Position numbers and translations under genes: made by a program. From the NCBI GenBank assembly GCA_043772905.1, contig JAYVFS010000193.1, positions 19,559 to 83,558 of the forward strand: a stretch of DNA of 64,000 bases, written 5' to 3'. The notes under the pieces were generated by a model that ran no database searches, was not told the origin of the DNA, and worked only from the letters and a program-made list of their open reading frames with translations. This document shows, one piece after another, positions 9,442-16,835 of this stretch. The stretch is from JAAFJT01 sp043772905 (lineage in GTDB: Bacteria > Bacteroidota > Bacteroidia > Chitinophagales > Saprospiraceae). Numbering within the stretch: position 1 is the stretch's first letter; every line of letters starts with the position of its first letter.

Positions 9442-9834
9442 ATGGACAATTTTTGGCTTAAAAAAGGTCTAAAAATGGCGGCTATTGTCGCGCTCTATAT
9501 TGTGTTTTTTGGCACATTCGTCATGGCATTGTGGAATTGGCTGATGCCTGAATTGTTTAATCTGCCGATGATTACCTTCTCGCAAGCCCTTGGATTGTTT
9601 GTTTTAGGTCGCATACTGACGGGTGGTTTCAAAGTCATCGGCATGTCAAGTTTAGGCGAAGGGAAAGACCATTGGGAACAAAAAAAACAGATGTACGAAA
9701 AATGGCAAGGTATGACACCAGAAGAACGCGAACGCTGGCGCGATGATTGGCGCGAAAAATGTCGCAGCCGTCGCCCCATTGGTTTTCACAAAAAAGATAC
9801 GGAAGATAAAGACAATAGACCTGATATGATTTAG
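9442..9834 (+). CDS. Small membrane protein, function unknown, next to sigma factor
   Basis: 130 residues. Two hydrophobic segments (about 11-32 and 46-66) are followed by a charged cytosolic or periplasmic tail of about 65 residues, with KMYEKWQGMTPEERERWRDD-like helical repeats rich in Glu, Arg and Trp. I do not assign a function. It follows the sigma-factor gene in the same direction at 49 bases with no terminator between, so co-transcription is likely, and proteins of this pattern accompany sigma factors in other Bacteroidota as far as I recall. It could modulate the sigma factor at the membrane. No 11-mer copy. Confidence 0.7.
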   Translation: MDNFWLKKGLKMAAIVALYIVFFGTFVMALWNWLMPELFNLPMITFSQALGLFVLGRILTGGFKVIGMSSLGEGKDHWEQKKQMYEKWQGMTPEERERWRDDWREKCRSRRPIGFHKKDTEDKDNRPDMI

Positions 9835-9863
9835 GTGTTCGTAAATTCGCAACTCATTGTTTA

Positions 9864-10229
9864 TCAAGCAAATCCTGGAAAAAAGGCATCTTCGTAGTGG
9901 TCAACATAAAATATCCCCCCCCTCAGTATGAGACTTAAAATATCGAATCGAATCGCTCCATCATGTCCACTTTCTGCCATATATGCGATAGCCGCTTGGG
10001 TCATGAGCCGTTGTTTTTTGCCATCCACAGCCGTTTCAGGTCGTCCAAAAGTATAATCTGACCGTGTTTTCACTTCCACAAATACCATTGTCCGCTTATC
10101 CATCGCTACGATGTCGAGTTCAGCCCTTTTGTATCGCCAATTGCGTTGTAGGATTTGATAGCCTTTTTGTTCTAAAAAATCGGCGGCAGCTTGTTCGCCT
10201 TGTTGACCTGTTTCGTTGTGTTTTCCCAT
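9864..10229 (-). CDS. YraN family (UPF0102) endonuclease-like protein
   Basis: Conserved cytosolic protein of the PD-(D/E)XK superfamily; its biochemical role is not settled. 121 residues, normal length. The family core is visible: GEQAAADFLEQKGYQIL (~11-27), RNWRYKRAELDIVA (~29-42), and FVEVKTR (~50-56), which carries the nuclease-like D, E and K. An 11-mer copy at 9918 is read as ILRGG near the C-terminus (SLILRGGIFYVDH). It lies 13 bases downstream of aroE on the same strand and was probably transcribed with it. Confidence 0.88.
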   Translation of the reverse strand: MGKHNETGQQGEQAAADFLEQKGYQILQRNWRYKRAELDIVAMDKRTMVFVEVKTRSDYTFGRPETAVDGKKQRLMTQAAIAYMAESGHDGAIRFDILSLILRGGIFYVDHYEDAFFPGFA

Positions 10230-10242
10230 AGTTTTCTATCCC

Positions 10243-11001
10243 TTATTGATTCCAAATTTCCCAACCCCGTTCTGCTTGAAAATAAAGCATATCCAAACCA
10301 TTTTTTCCATTTGCGCCATTGTCTAAACCACGTTTTAGAAATTGCGTTATGGCAGGATTATAGACCAAATCGTACAGAAAGTGTTGATTACCAATATATT
10401 TGTAAGGCAATGGCGGACACCCCTCAGTATTTGGCGACATGCCCAACGGTGTTGTATTTACGATGAGGCGATGGGTTGTCATTATTTTTTCATCAATATC
10501 TTCATAGCTCAAAGACGTTTCAGACCTTGTCCGCGACACATAGTGAAACGGGATATGCCATTTTTTCAATACATAAGCAATTGCCTTTGATGCGCCACCT
10601 GTGCCGAGAACCAATGCCTTTAAGTTGAGGTTGAGTAAAGTCTCTAAATTAGGCGTATTGAGCAAACCCAACACAGATTTTTCAAAACCATAAGCATCTG
10701 TATTATACCCTTTCATTTGACCATTGCGCATATCAATGCAATTGACTGCACCAATTTCAGCAGCCGATTCGTCGAATGTATCAATGAAAGGTAGAACCGC
10801 TTGCTTGTAAGGAATCGTCACATTCAAACCTATGAGTTCAGGATGCCCCCTCAGTATATCGTTCAATTTTTCGATGTTTTCAATAGAAAATGACTCATAT
10901 TGCCATTGGTCAGCAATGCCCATTTCTGCGAATTTTGTATTGAAATAAGGTTTTGAAAACGAATGACCTAACGGATAGCCAATAAGACCTAATAATTTCA
11001 T
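10243..11001 (-). CDS. aroE: Shikimate dehydrogenase
   Basis: NADPH-dependent reduction of 3-dehydroshikimate to shikimate in aromatic amino-acid synthesis. 252 residues, a short form of the usual ~270. The substrate site is seen in GHSFSKPYFN (~12-21), NVTIPYKQ with the catalytic Lys (~60-67) and GYNTDAYGFEKS with the Asp (~98-109). The NADP-binding loop is LGTGGASKAIAYVL (~131-144) and NTTPLGMSP (~181-189) follows. Two 11-mer copies fall in the gene: at 10846, read ILRGH just before the NVTIPYK motif, and at 10420, read NTEG just after TTPLGMSP. Both sit in loops beside conserved motifs without breaking them. It heads a unit with yraN. Confidence 0.92.
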   Translation of the reverse strand: MKLLGLIGYPLGHSFSKPYFNTKFAEMGIADQWQYESFSIENIEKLNDILRGHPELIGLNVTIPYKQAVLPFIDTFDESAAEIGAVNCIDMRNGQMKGYNTDAYGFEKSVLGLLNTPNLETLLNLNLKALVLGTGGASKAIAYVLKKWHIPFHYVSRTRSETSLSYEDIDEKIMTTHRLIVNTTPLGMSPNTEGCPPLPYKYIGNQHFLYDLVYNPAITQFLKRGLDNGANGKNGLDMLYFQAERGWEIWNQ

Positions 11002-11050
11002 AAACTTCTTTTTGCTGCGAAATAACGCATTTTACTTTTTATGGCGTAGA

Positions 11051-11083
11051 AAGTTCGGGGAATTTTGAAAATTCCCCGAACTT
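11051..11083 (-). terminator. Inverted repeat after dprA
   Basis: Perfect inverted repeat AAGTTCGGGGAATTTT / AAATTCCCCGAACTT with a tight loop, between dprA and aroE. The T-run is weak, so it may be a terminator or a processing hairpin. Confidence 0.55.
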
Positions 11084-11104
11084 GGTGTGTCTCAATAGTC
11101 AACA

Positions 11105-12205
11105 TTAAACAAGCCCAAACCGCTTGCCTGGGAATGCCTGAACAACGCCTTTAAACTCCAAATTCAACAGCAAAGAAGCGATTTGGCTCGGGTTCATTTT
11201 AGCTTCAAGGCTCAATGCGTCAATGGGTATGGGCGTTTCAGATTTTTTTAAAATACCCAATATAAAATGCTCATTATCAGACAGTTCTAAGAAAAGCTGC
11301 GTTTGGGCGGGCGGTTTTCCTGCATCTAAATCAGTCCAACGTAATTGCTCCGCAACATTGTTGGCTTGTTCAATAAGACTTGCTTTTCGCTTGCGCAAAA
11401 GGTCGTTACAGCCTTGTGCATACGGGTCGCCTACACGACCTGGAACGGCAAAAACATCACGCCCATAGTCAAGTGCAATATTTGCCGTAATCATCGAACC
11501 ACCTTTTGCCGCTGTTTCGACGACAATTACAGCATCGCTCATTCCTGCAATAATGCGGTTGCGCATCGGAAAATGCTTTTGTTCTGGGTCTTGATCGCTT
11601 GGATATTCGGTCAATAAACCGCCATTTTCACACATTTTCAAGCCAAAACTGCGGTGTTCTTCAGGATAAATGCGTTGTAAACCTGTTCCCATAATGCCCA
11701 CCGTTGGCATACGTGCAGACAAGCAACGACGATGTGCGGCTGCATCAATGCCGTAGGCTAACCCACTGATTATCAAAACATTGTGTGGCAGAAATCCGTC
11801 AATAATTTCTTCGCACATCCGAATACCATAAGACGATGGCTTGCGTGTACCGACGATGCTCACGATGCGTGGCGCATTCAAATCGGCAGTCCCTTTATAG
11901 TACAAAAGCATTGGACAATCAGCGTTTGCACACAGACGGCGTGGATAGGCGGCATCAGTATGATACAAGACGCGCACCTTGTTTTTTTCGATGAAATCCA
12001 ACTCCTTTTCAGCCCATTTTAAGACATTTGATGTCAAAATATAATCAGCAATCCCTTCCCCAATACCATTTATTTTGGTTAAATGGGCTCTAGATGTTTT
12101 GAAAACAGCCTCGGCACTGCCACAATGGGCTATAAGATTTTTTGAATGGATGGCACCCACCTTTGGTACTTTGGTGAGGGCAATTCGGTAGAATAATTCG
12201 CTCAT
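11105..12205 (-). CDS. dprA: DNA-processing protein DprA (Smf)
   Basis: Binds single-stranded DNA entering during natural transformation and loads RecA onto it. The reading frame is open to 12286, but the family N-terminus begins at MSELFYRIALTKVPKVG, so I place the start at 12205 (366 residues); the extra upstream codons run through an intergenic palindrome (12231-12287). An N-terminal SAM/HhH-like domain (~1-75) is followed by the Rossmann domain with SIVGTRKPSSYGIR, ISGLAYGIDAAAH, MGTGLQRIYPEEH and PMRNRIIAGMSDAVIVVE, and by a C-terminal winged-helix domain (~300-366, LSLEAKMNPSQIASLLLNLE). dprA is widespread and also occurs in non-competent species, but its presence is consistent with a DNA-uptake role for the 11-mer. 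No 11-mer copy inside. Confidence 0.92.
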   Translation of the reverse strand: MSELFYRIALTKVPKVGAIHSKNLIAHCGSAEAVFKTSRAHLTKINGIGEGIADYILTSNVLKWAEKELDFIEKNKVRVLYHTDAAYPRRLCANADCPMLLYYKGTADLNAPRIVSIVGTRKPSSYGIRMCEEIIDGFLPHNVLIISGLAYGIDAAAHRRCLSARMPTVGIMGTGLQRIYPEEHRSFGLKMCENGGLLTEYPSDQDPEQKHFPMRNRIIAGMSDAVIVVETAAKGGSMITANIALDYGRDVFAVPGRVGDPYAQGCNDLLRKRKASLIEQANNVAEQLRWTDLDAGKPPAQTQLFLELSDNEHFILGILKKSETPIPIDALSLEAKMNPSQIASLLLNLEFKGVVQAFPGKRFGLV

Positions 12206-12230
12206 AGTTTTGGTTTTTTCTGTAATGATG

Positions 12231-12287
12231 AATGGTGAATAATTTAATGGTGAATCAGAAATATTCACCATTAAAATATTCACCATT
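12231..12287. repeat. Intergenic palindrome between WG-repeat gene and dprA
   Basis: Arms containing AATGGTGAATAATTTAATGG and the complementary ATTCACCATTAAAATATTC with a loop of about 5 bases. Each arm contains the unit AATGGTGAAT twice. It lies just upstream of dprA and 3 bases from the end of the WG-repeat gene region, and explains the false N-terminal extension of the dprA frame. Confidence 0.75.
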
Positions 12288-12289
12288 AC

Positions 12290-13318
12290 CTAAATATCTT
12301 CTTCGAGCCAAACCACCTGTCCTTCGAGGTTGATATAAGCCCACATATTATTTTTTTCAATCCAAGATAAACCATTTTTGAACGGCTCAACATTGTCGAG
12401 GAAACGGGGAGGAATAGCAATATGCCCTTCTGTGTCCACGTAAAGCCATTGATTTTTGACACGAACGGCTGCTAAACCTTCGCTAAAACGTTGTGCTTCT
12501 TCAAAACGAGGTTCGATGTGCAGTTTAGCGGTTTTACTCATGTAACCAAATTTTTCTTTATAACTGAACACCGCCAAGCCATTGTAAAAGTCGCCAACGA
12601 ACTCGAAAACGGGATTAATCATCACTTCCCCACCTTGATTGATGAAGCCATATTTGTCTTCAATTTTAACGATTGCCAAACCCTCCATGAATAGCCCATC
12701 GCTCAAGCCTTTTATGTGCGGATAATGAGGGGAGAGAATCGTTTGCCCTGATTTGTGTAGCAAACCCCATTTATTGCCGTTATAAACGGTGGCGACATCG
12801 CCTTGAAAAGTGGTTGCCAAATCGTAAGTCGGTTCAACGACCCATTTTCCTTTATTGTTGATAAAGCCCCATTTTCCTTCTGATTTGACGGCGGCGAGAC
12901 CATTATTGAACTTTTCAGCTTCTTCAAATTGTGGTTTTATAACAAATTCACCTTCTCTATTGATGAATCCCCAAAGACCGCCATAGCGTACCGTTGCCAT
13001 GCCGCCATGAAAGTCGCCTGCGCCTTCAAATTGTACGTCAATAACCAAATTGCAGCGGCTGTCAATGTAGCCCCATTGATTGACGAGTTGAACGCGAGCC
13101 AAACCTTCCTCCATCTGACCGACGTAATTGAAGATTCTTTTCATCAAAAGACGACCGTAATTGTCCATTAACATTACACGGTCGAAGATTCTCACACGCG
13201 CAAAGTCGTTGTAAAAGTCTTCAACATCTTGGTATTGCGGCTCGACGATGATTTCGCCATCAGCGTCCATGAAGCCGTATTTACCTTTGTCTCTTATTTT
13301 AAAAAGTGGTGGTAGCAT
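12290..13318 (-). CDS. WG-repeat protein
   Basis: Protein built almost wholly of WG (KWGFIN) repeats of about 34 residues; their function is not established, binding is usually supposed. I start it at 13318, MLPPLFKIRDKGKYG, because the twelve residues before it are hydrophobic filler; 342 residues. I count ten repeats, for example KYGFMDADGE, QWGYIDSRCN, LWGFINREGE, KWGFINNKGK, KYGFINQGGE and KFGYMSKTAK, each followed by a phrase such as EPQYQDVEDFYN or EPRFEEAQRFS. No signal peptide. It lies upstream of dprA on the same strand with a palindrome between, and 52 bases downstream of the thioredoxin-like gene. No 11-mer copy. Confidence 0.88.
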   Translation of the reverse strand: MLPPLFKIRDKGKYGFMDADGEIIVEPQYQDVEDFYNDFARVRIFDRVMLMDNYGRLLMKRIFNYVGQMEEGLARVQLVNQWGYIDSRCNLVIDVQFEGAGDFHGGMATVRYGGLWGFINREGEFVIKPQFEEAEKFNNGLAAVKSEGKWGFINNKGKWVVEPTYDLATTFQGDVATVYNGNKWGLLHKSGQTILSPHYPHIKGLSDGLFMEGLAIVKIEDKYGFINQGGEVMINPVFEFVGDFYNGLAVFSYKEKFGYMSKTAKLHIEPRFEEAQRFSEGLAAVRVKNQWLYVDTEGHIAIPPRFLDNVEPFKNGLSWIEKNNMWAYINLEGQVVWLEEDI

Positions 13319-13369
13319 GTTGTTAAAAGTAAAAAAAAAACAAGAATAACACAAAATTATAAAAACAAG

Positions 13370-14770
13370 TCACTCTGCAAGCAATTTTTTAAATTCTGCT
13401 ATCACATCTCGCCCTTCTTTATCTGAAAGATGTGCGAATTTGCCTTGCTTGTCAACGATAAAATAACTGGGTATGGCGTATAAATTATATAATCTTTTCG
13501 TTGCTTCTATATCCATTGGCTGCACATTTAGCCCTTTTATATTGAGTCGAATCGCAGCATTTCGGAACTGTTCAGGCTGTTCGTCAATACTAATATTCAG
13601 TAAAACGACCCCCTCAGTAAAAAGGCGATTTCGCACATCTGCATACTTCAAAAAGTTGCTGATACAGGGCTGACACCAACTTGCCCAAAAATTAATATAA
13701 ACAACCTTACCCTTGAAATCTTTTAAATAAATCGGTTTTCCATCAATCGTAACTAATTGCAAATCAGGTGCTTCGCTGCGTTCTGTTACGTCTAAATATT
13801 TATCGTAAGCATCATCAATTTCTTTTACAAGCGCCTTGAAAGGGCACTTTTCTCTAAATCGTTCGATGTGTTGCCGCCCAAAACTAAGGCTGTGTGTTTG
13901 GTCTAAAACCTCAATAAGTAGTTCTTTTTCTAACCAAAAACGGTCGTAGCCATCGAGTTTTTTTTCTATTGTTTCATAAAGCGTATTCGGGTCATCATCG
14001 TTTTGAAATTGTTGGGCTTGATAGTGAATAAACGTTTTTAACGCATTGCGGAAAACACTTGTTTCGTTCCTTTCATAGTCGGTATAGTTAAATCCCTTGA
14101 ATGGAAAAAACTTTTGCGTTGTCAATCGAAATTCATCAGAACTCATTTTTTTTAATAAAAAATAGGCGTAAAGCTGTGCGTCGTAAGTATAGTTGATTTC
14201 TGCCCAAAGTTGAGAATACAGCTTTTTATTAATTTTGGATTTTGAGCTTTCTAAAAATTGCAAAGCCGCTTCTTTATCGGCATTGGTCAATGATAAAAAA
14301 GTAGGGGCATCAGACGATAAAATACGGCTTTCTGTCACTTTATCAATCGAAGGAGAGAGGAATGTTTTTTGAAAATCAGAAACAATATTGGAACGAAAAC
14401 GGTTTTGAAAAACACTGAAAACAGTATTGTTATCTGCTCCTTGTCCTTGAAATTGAATCGTTTTTTTGATTTGATGATTGGAGAAAACAATTTTCAAATC
14501 GTCGGTTGGTTCTACAAAAATATCAAACGATTCACCTGCGTAGGTCAGTGTTATCAATTTGGGTTCTTCAATATCGAGTGTAAAATGGGCATCATTGGTC
14601 TCTTTTTGCAATTCAATTTTATAAATTCTTAATTCTTTTTGAGCATTCAGCAAAGCACATTCGGCTGTCCATACTGAGGGGGTCTCTACTTTGATGTAGA
14701 AATACGGCGTACTGCGTAAAATGCTGATAGTCAACAAGAAAGCAATTGTTAAAATTATTCGGTGGCTCAT
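13370..14770 (-). CDS. Secreted thioredoxin-like (TlpA/ResA-type) protein
   Basis: Envelope thiol-disulfide protein, probably a reductase acting in the periplasm. Start at ATG 14770 (an in-frame TTG lies one codon upstream); 466 residues. Signal peptide MSHRIILTIAFLLTISI. Residues ~20-320 form a Bacteroidota-specific N-terminal region of unknown function with a beta-rich part followed by a helical part. The last ~135 residues are a TlpA-type thioredoxin domain: GKVVYINFWASWCQPC with the CxxC active site, the cis-Pro region IPSYFIVDKQGKF, and an intact fold to the end. Two 11-mer copies: 14671, read antisense TPSV in the N-terminal region, and 13609, read FTEGVVLLN within the thioredoxin domain. 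No partner cytochrome genes nearby. Confidence 0.85.
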   Translation of the reverse strand: MSHRIILTIAFLLTISILRSTPYFYIKVETPSVWTAECALLNAQKELRIYKIELQKETNDAHFTLDIEEPKLITLTYAGESFDIFVEPTDDLKIVFSNHQIKKTIQFQGQGADNNTVFSVFQNRFRSNIVSDFQKTFLSPSIDKVTESRILSSDAPTFLSLTNADKEAALQFLESSKSKINKKLYSQLWAEINYTYDAQLYAYFLLKKMSSDEFRLTTQKFFPFKGFNYTDYERNETSVFRNALKTFIHYQAQQFQNDDDPNTLYETIEKKLDGYDRFWLEKELLIEVLDQTHSLSFGRQHIERFREKCPFKALVKEIDDAYDKYLDVTERSEAPDLQLVTIDGKPIYLKDFKGKVVYINFWASWCQPCISNFLKYADVRNRLFTEGVVLLNISIDEQPEQFRNAAIRLNIKGLNVQPMDIEATKRLYNLYAIPSYFIVDKQGKFAHLSDKEGRDVIAEFKKLLAE

Positions 14771-14905
14771 CAATAAAAAGATTTAGATTAGGCGTTCTGC
14801 TGCGAAGGTAGAAAAACACTTACTTAAAAGGGTCTAATGGGTCAAAACAGCTTGGTTTTTCTTGCTTTTATTCAAAGAATCTTATAAAATTTTGGAGAGA
14901 AAGTG

Positions 14906-14913
14906 TATATTTG
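14906..14913 (+). promoter_or_regulatory. -7 box of the rplU-rpmA promoter
   Basis: TATATTTG matches the Bacteroidota -7 consensus TAnnTTTG, about 85 bases before rplU. No clear -33 element at standard spacing. Confidence 0.5.
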
Positions 14914-14998
14914 CGCCCTGAATTGGAAAGAAAGGCATTTTTCCCTTCTTTCAATTCCGTTTTTTAACATTATTTATTAATAAAAGTTCCTTAACATC

Positions 14999-15310
14999 AT
15001 GTATGCAATCGTAAAAATAGCCGGTCAACAAGTAAGAGTGACTGAAGGGCAACAGCTTTTCGTCCACCGGTTAGAAACCGAAGCAGGAAGCAGCGTAACT
15101 TTCGACGAAGTATTGTTGATTGACAACGGCAGCTCTGTAAATATCGGTATGCCGAATGTAGGTGGCGCATCTGTAAAAGCCACTGTAAATGCACATTTGA
15201 AAGGCGACAAAGTTATCGTCTTCAAAAAGAAACGCCGTAAAGGCTATCGCGTCAAAAATGGTCACCGCGACGCTTTAACAAGTATCACTATTGATACCAT
15301 TTCGGCTTAA
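14999..15310 (+). CDS. rplU: 50S ribosomal protein L21
   Basis: Structural protein of the large ribosomal subunit that contacts 23S rRNA and L20. 103 residues, the usual length. The N-terminus MYAIVKIAGQQVRVTEGQ and the C-terminal basic segment VFKKKRRKGYRVKNGHR, which is the rRNA-binding signature, are intact. Followed at 86 bases by rpmA in the conserved rplU-rpmA order; both share the promoter at 14906 and the terminator at 15692. No 11-mer copy in either gene. Confidence 0.97.
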   Translation: MYAIVKIAGQQVRVTEGQQLFVHRLETEAGSSVTFDEVLLIDNGSSVNIGMPNVGGASVKATVNAHLKGDKVIVFKKKRRKGYRVKNGHRDALTSITIDTISA

Positions 15311-15396
15311 TTTTGACCTAATTGTTATTGTTTAGGTTCAAAATCAGACATTGACAATCATTAACTTTATTTCATAATTTTAACGAAAAAAAAGAC

Positions 15397-15660
15397 ATGG
15401 CACATAAGAAAGGCGCGGGTAGTTCGGATAACGGACGCGACAGTAAAGCCAAATATTTGGGCGTAAAAATGTTCGGCGGTCAAGCAGCTATTGCTGGCAA
15501 TATCTTGATTCGTCAACGCGGTACAAAATTCCATCCTGGTCAAAACGTGTATATGGGCAAAGACCATACTTTACACGCTGCGATTGCTGGAAAAGTTGGC
15601 TTCAAAAAAGGTAAAGATGACAGACGCGTTGTCTTCATCATACCACAAGCGACGGCTTAA
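15397..15660 (+). CDS. rpmA: 50S ribosomal protein L27
   Basis: Large-subunit protein whose N-terminus reaches the peptidyl-transferase centre. 87 residues. It begins directly with MAHKKGAGSSDNGRDS, so there is no N-terminal leader to be cleaved, unlike in Firmicutes. The core GVKMFGGQAAIAGNILIRQR and HPGQNVYMGKDHTL is intact. Second gene of the rplU-rpmA unit, followed by a strong terminator. Confidence 0.97.
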   Translation: MAHKKGAGSSDNGRDSKAKYLGVKMFGGQAAIAGNILIRQRGTKFHPGQNVYMGKDHTLHAAIAGKVGFKKGKDDRRVVFIIPQATA

Positions 15661-15691
15661 TTTTTAAAATTAAGTTTGTAGAACATTAAAT

Positions 15692-15733
15692 AAAAAAACG
15701 TTAGGACTCGAATGAATCCTAACGTTTTTTTAT
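15692..15733 (+). terminator. Terminator of rplU-rpmA
   Basis: Stem AAAAAACGTTAGGA / TCCTAACGTTTTTT around an 11-base loop, with a T-run; symmetrical and probably bidirectional. Confidence 0.9.
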
Positions 15734-15754
15734 TTAATGCCTAAAAGCATGTGT

Positions 15755-15846
15755 TTTTTTGTCATTCTGAACGCAGTGAAAGAATCTAAATAATTCATTT
15801 TCAATAATTTATACAGATTCTTTCACTGCGTTCAGAATGACAAAAA
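15755..15846. repeat. Dispersed palindrome, family 1, copy 1
   Basis: Arms of 32-33 bases beginning TTGTCATTCTGAACGCAGTG and ending in the exact complement, around a loop of about 27 bases. The same palindrome recurs at 49428-49516. Both copies separate convergent genes. Similar palindromes are common in Bacteroidota intergenic DNA in my memory. Confidence 0.9.
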
Positions 15847-15847
15847 A

Positions 15848-16582
15848 TCAATTCATAGAGTTCAATTTCTTCTGAACCTCTTCCACCAATTTCTTTTGTT
15901 CTTCGATTTTCACCTTAGCTTCTTCTTGATTTTTTAAATTGGTTTCGATATCTGCTTCTGCTTTCGTAATCCTTTTTTTCCAATTTTCGATGTCATCGTG
16001 CAGATTCTGATTGTCTTTTTCAAGATTGCGCTGCTGTTTTTCGAGTTTTTTCAAGGCATCGTTTTGGTCTTCAAGCTGAATTTTAGTTTGTTCACGCTGA
16101 ACGGTCAAAGCGAAATCTGTCAAAATCTTTTCTGCTGCCGTATATTTGTCCGTATATTCTTTTGACCCCACATAAGCACCGCCGAGGTCAATCCATACAC
16201 CGAGCGTTGTGGCATCATTACTTTCTGTAAATATTGCGTATAAATCAACTGTATTAGCGCCGCCGATATTGCTAATCATAGCATTATCTGTGAACCACTC
16301 ATCTGTTTTACGGTCTCTTTTCGTGTTACCACTAAATTGTTTAACGTAATCTTTCCACAACTTTTCAGCGAATTTTGCTGAAGTTTTTGGAATGTCAATC
16401 GTCAATGAATTTTTACTGCCTTGGCTCATCGGGCGTTCACCTTCGCGAACGAGCGAAACTGTAGCAGGCGCGGCAACCGAAGTTGTTTCTTCAACACCTT
16501 TGGGTGTTATTTGAGCTATGGATACTGAGGGGGCTAAAAAAGCCACCAAACAAGCGACGGATAAGAAATTTATGGTTTTCAT
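15848..16582 (-). CDS. Secreted protein with C-terminal coiled coil, unknown function
   Basis: 244 residues. A Sec signal peptide (about 1-23, ending SVSIAQ) is followed by a domain of about 130 residues without a recognised family (SLTIDIPKTSAKFAEKLWKD, WFTDNAMISNIGGAN, VWIDLGGAYVGSKEYTD) and a long C-terminal coiled coil (about 165-244; heptads such as LKKLEKQQRNLEKDNQNLHD). Such architecture suggests a periplasmic or surface-associated protein that oligomerises. The 11-mer copy at 16522 lies within the signal peptide, read antisense as APSVSIAQ, right at the cleavage region. It is divergent from the TPR/PD40/OmpA gene. Function not assigned. Confidence 0.75.
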   Translation of the reverse strand: MKTINFLSVACLVAFLAPSVSIAQITPKGVEETTSVAAPATVSLVREGERPMSQGSKNSLTIDIPKTSAKFAEKLWKDYVKQFSGNTKRDRKTDEWFTDNAMISNIGGANTVDLYAIFTESNDATTLGVWIDLGGAYVGSKEYTDKYTAAEKILTDFALTVQREQTKIQLEDQNDALKKLEKQQRNLEKDNQNLHDDIENWKKRITKAEADIETNLKNQEEAKVKIEEQKKLVEEVQKKLNSMN

Positions 16583-16639
16583 AATAAAGCATTTGATGAT
16601 TTGAAAATATTGTTATCAAAAAACTGAGTGTAATAAGTC

Positions 16640-16647
16640 TATATTTG
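16640..16647 (+). promoter_or_regulatory. Candidate -7 box upstream of the TPR/PD40/OmpA gene
   Basis: TATATTTG matches TAnnTTTG. It would give a 5' untranslated leader of about 180 bases. Confidence 0.4.
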
Positions 16648-16835
16648 TCCTAAAATACATAAAAAAGCCGTTTATTAACAGTTGTTATGCCTTAGAACGA
16701 TGAACTTAGCACGACTTTTGGACGTAGCAACATAGAAGATGTAACAGTTATTTTGTTAAATAATACATTAAAGTTACAAATTTTGTAAAGAATTCTAACC
16801 AAAATTACGACACGATTTAAACTGAAAATGGTAAA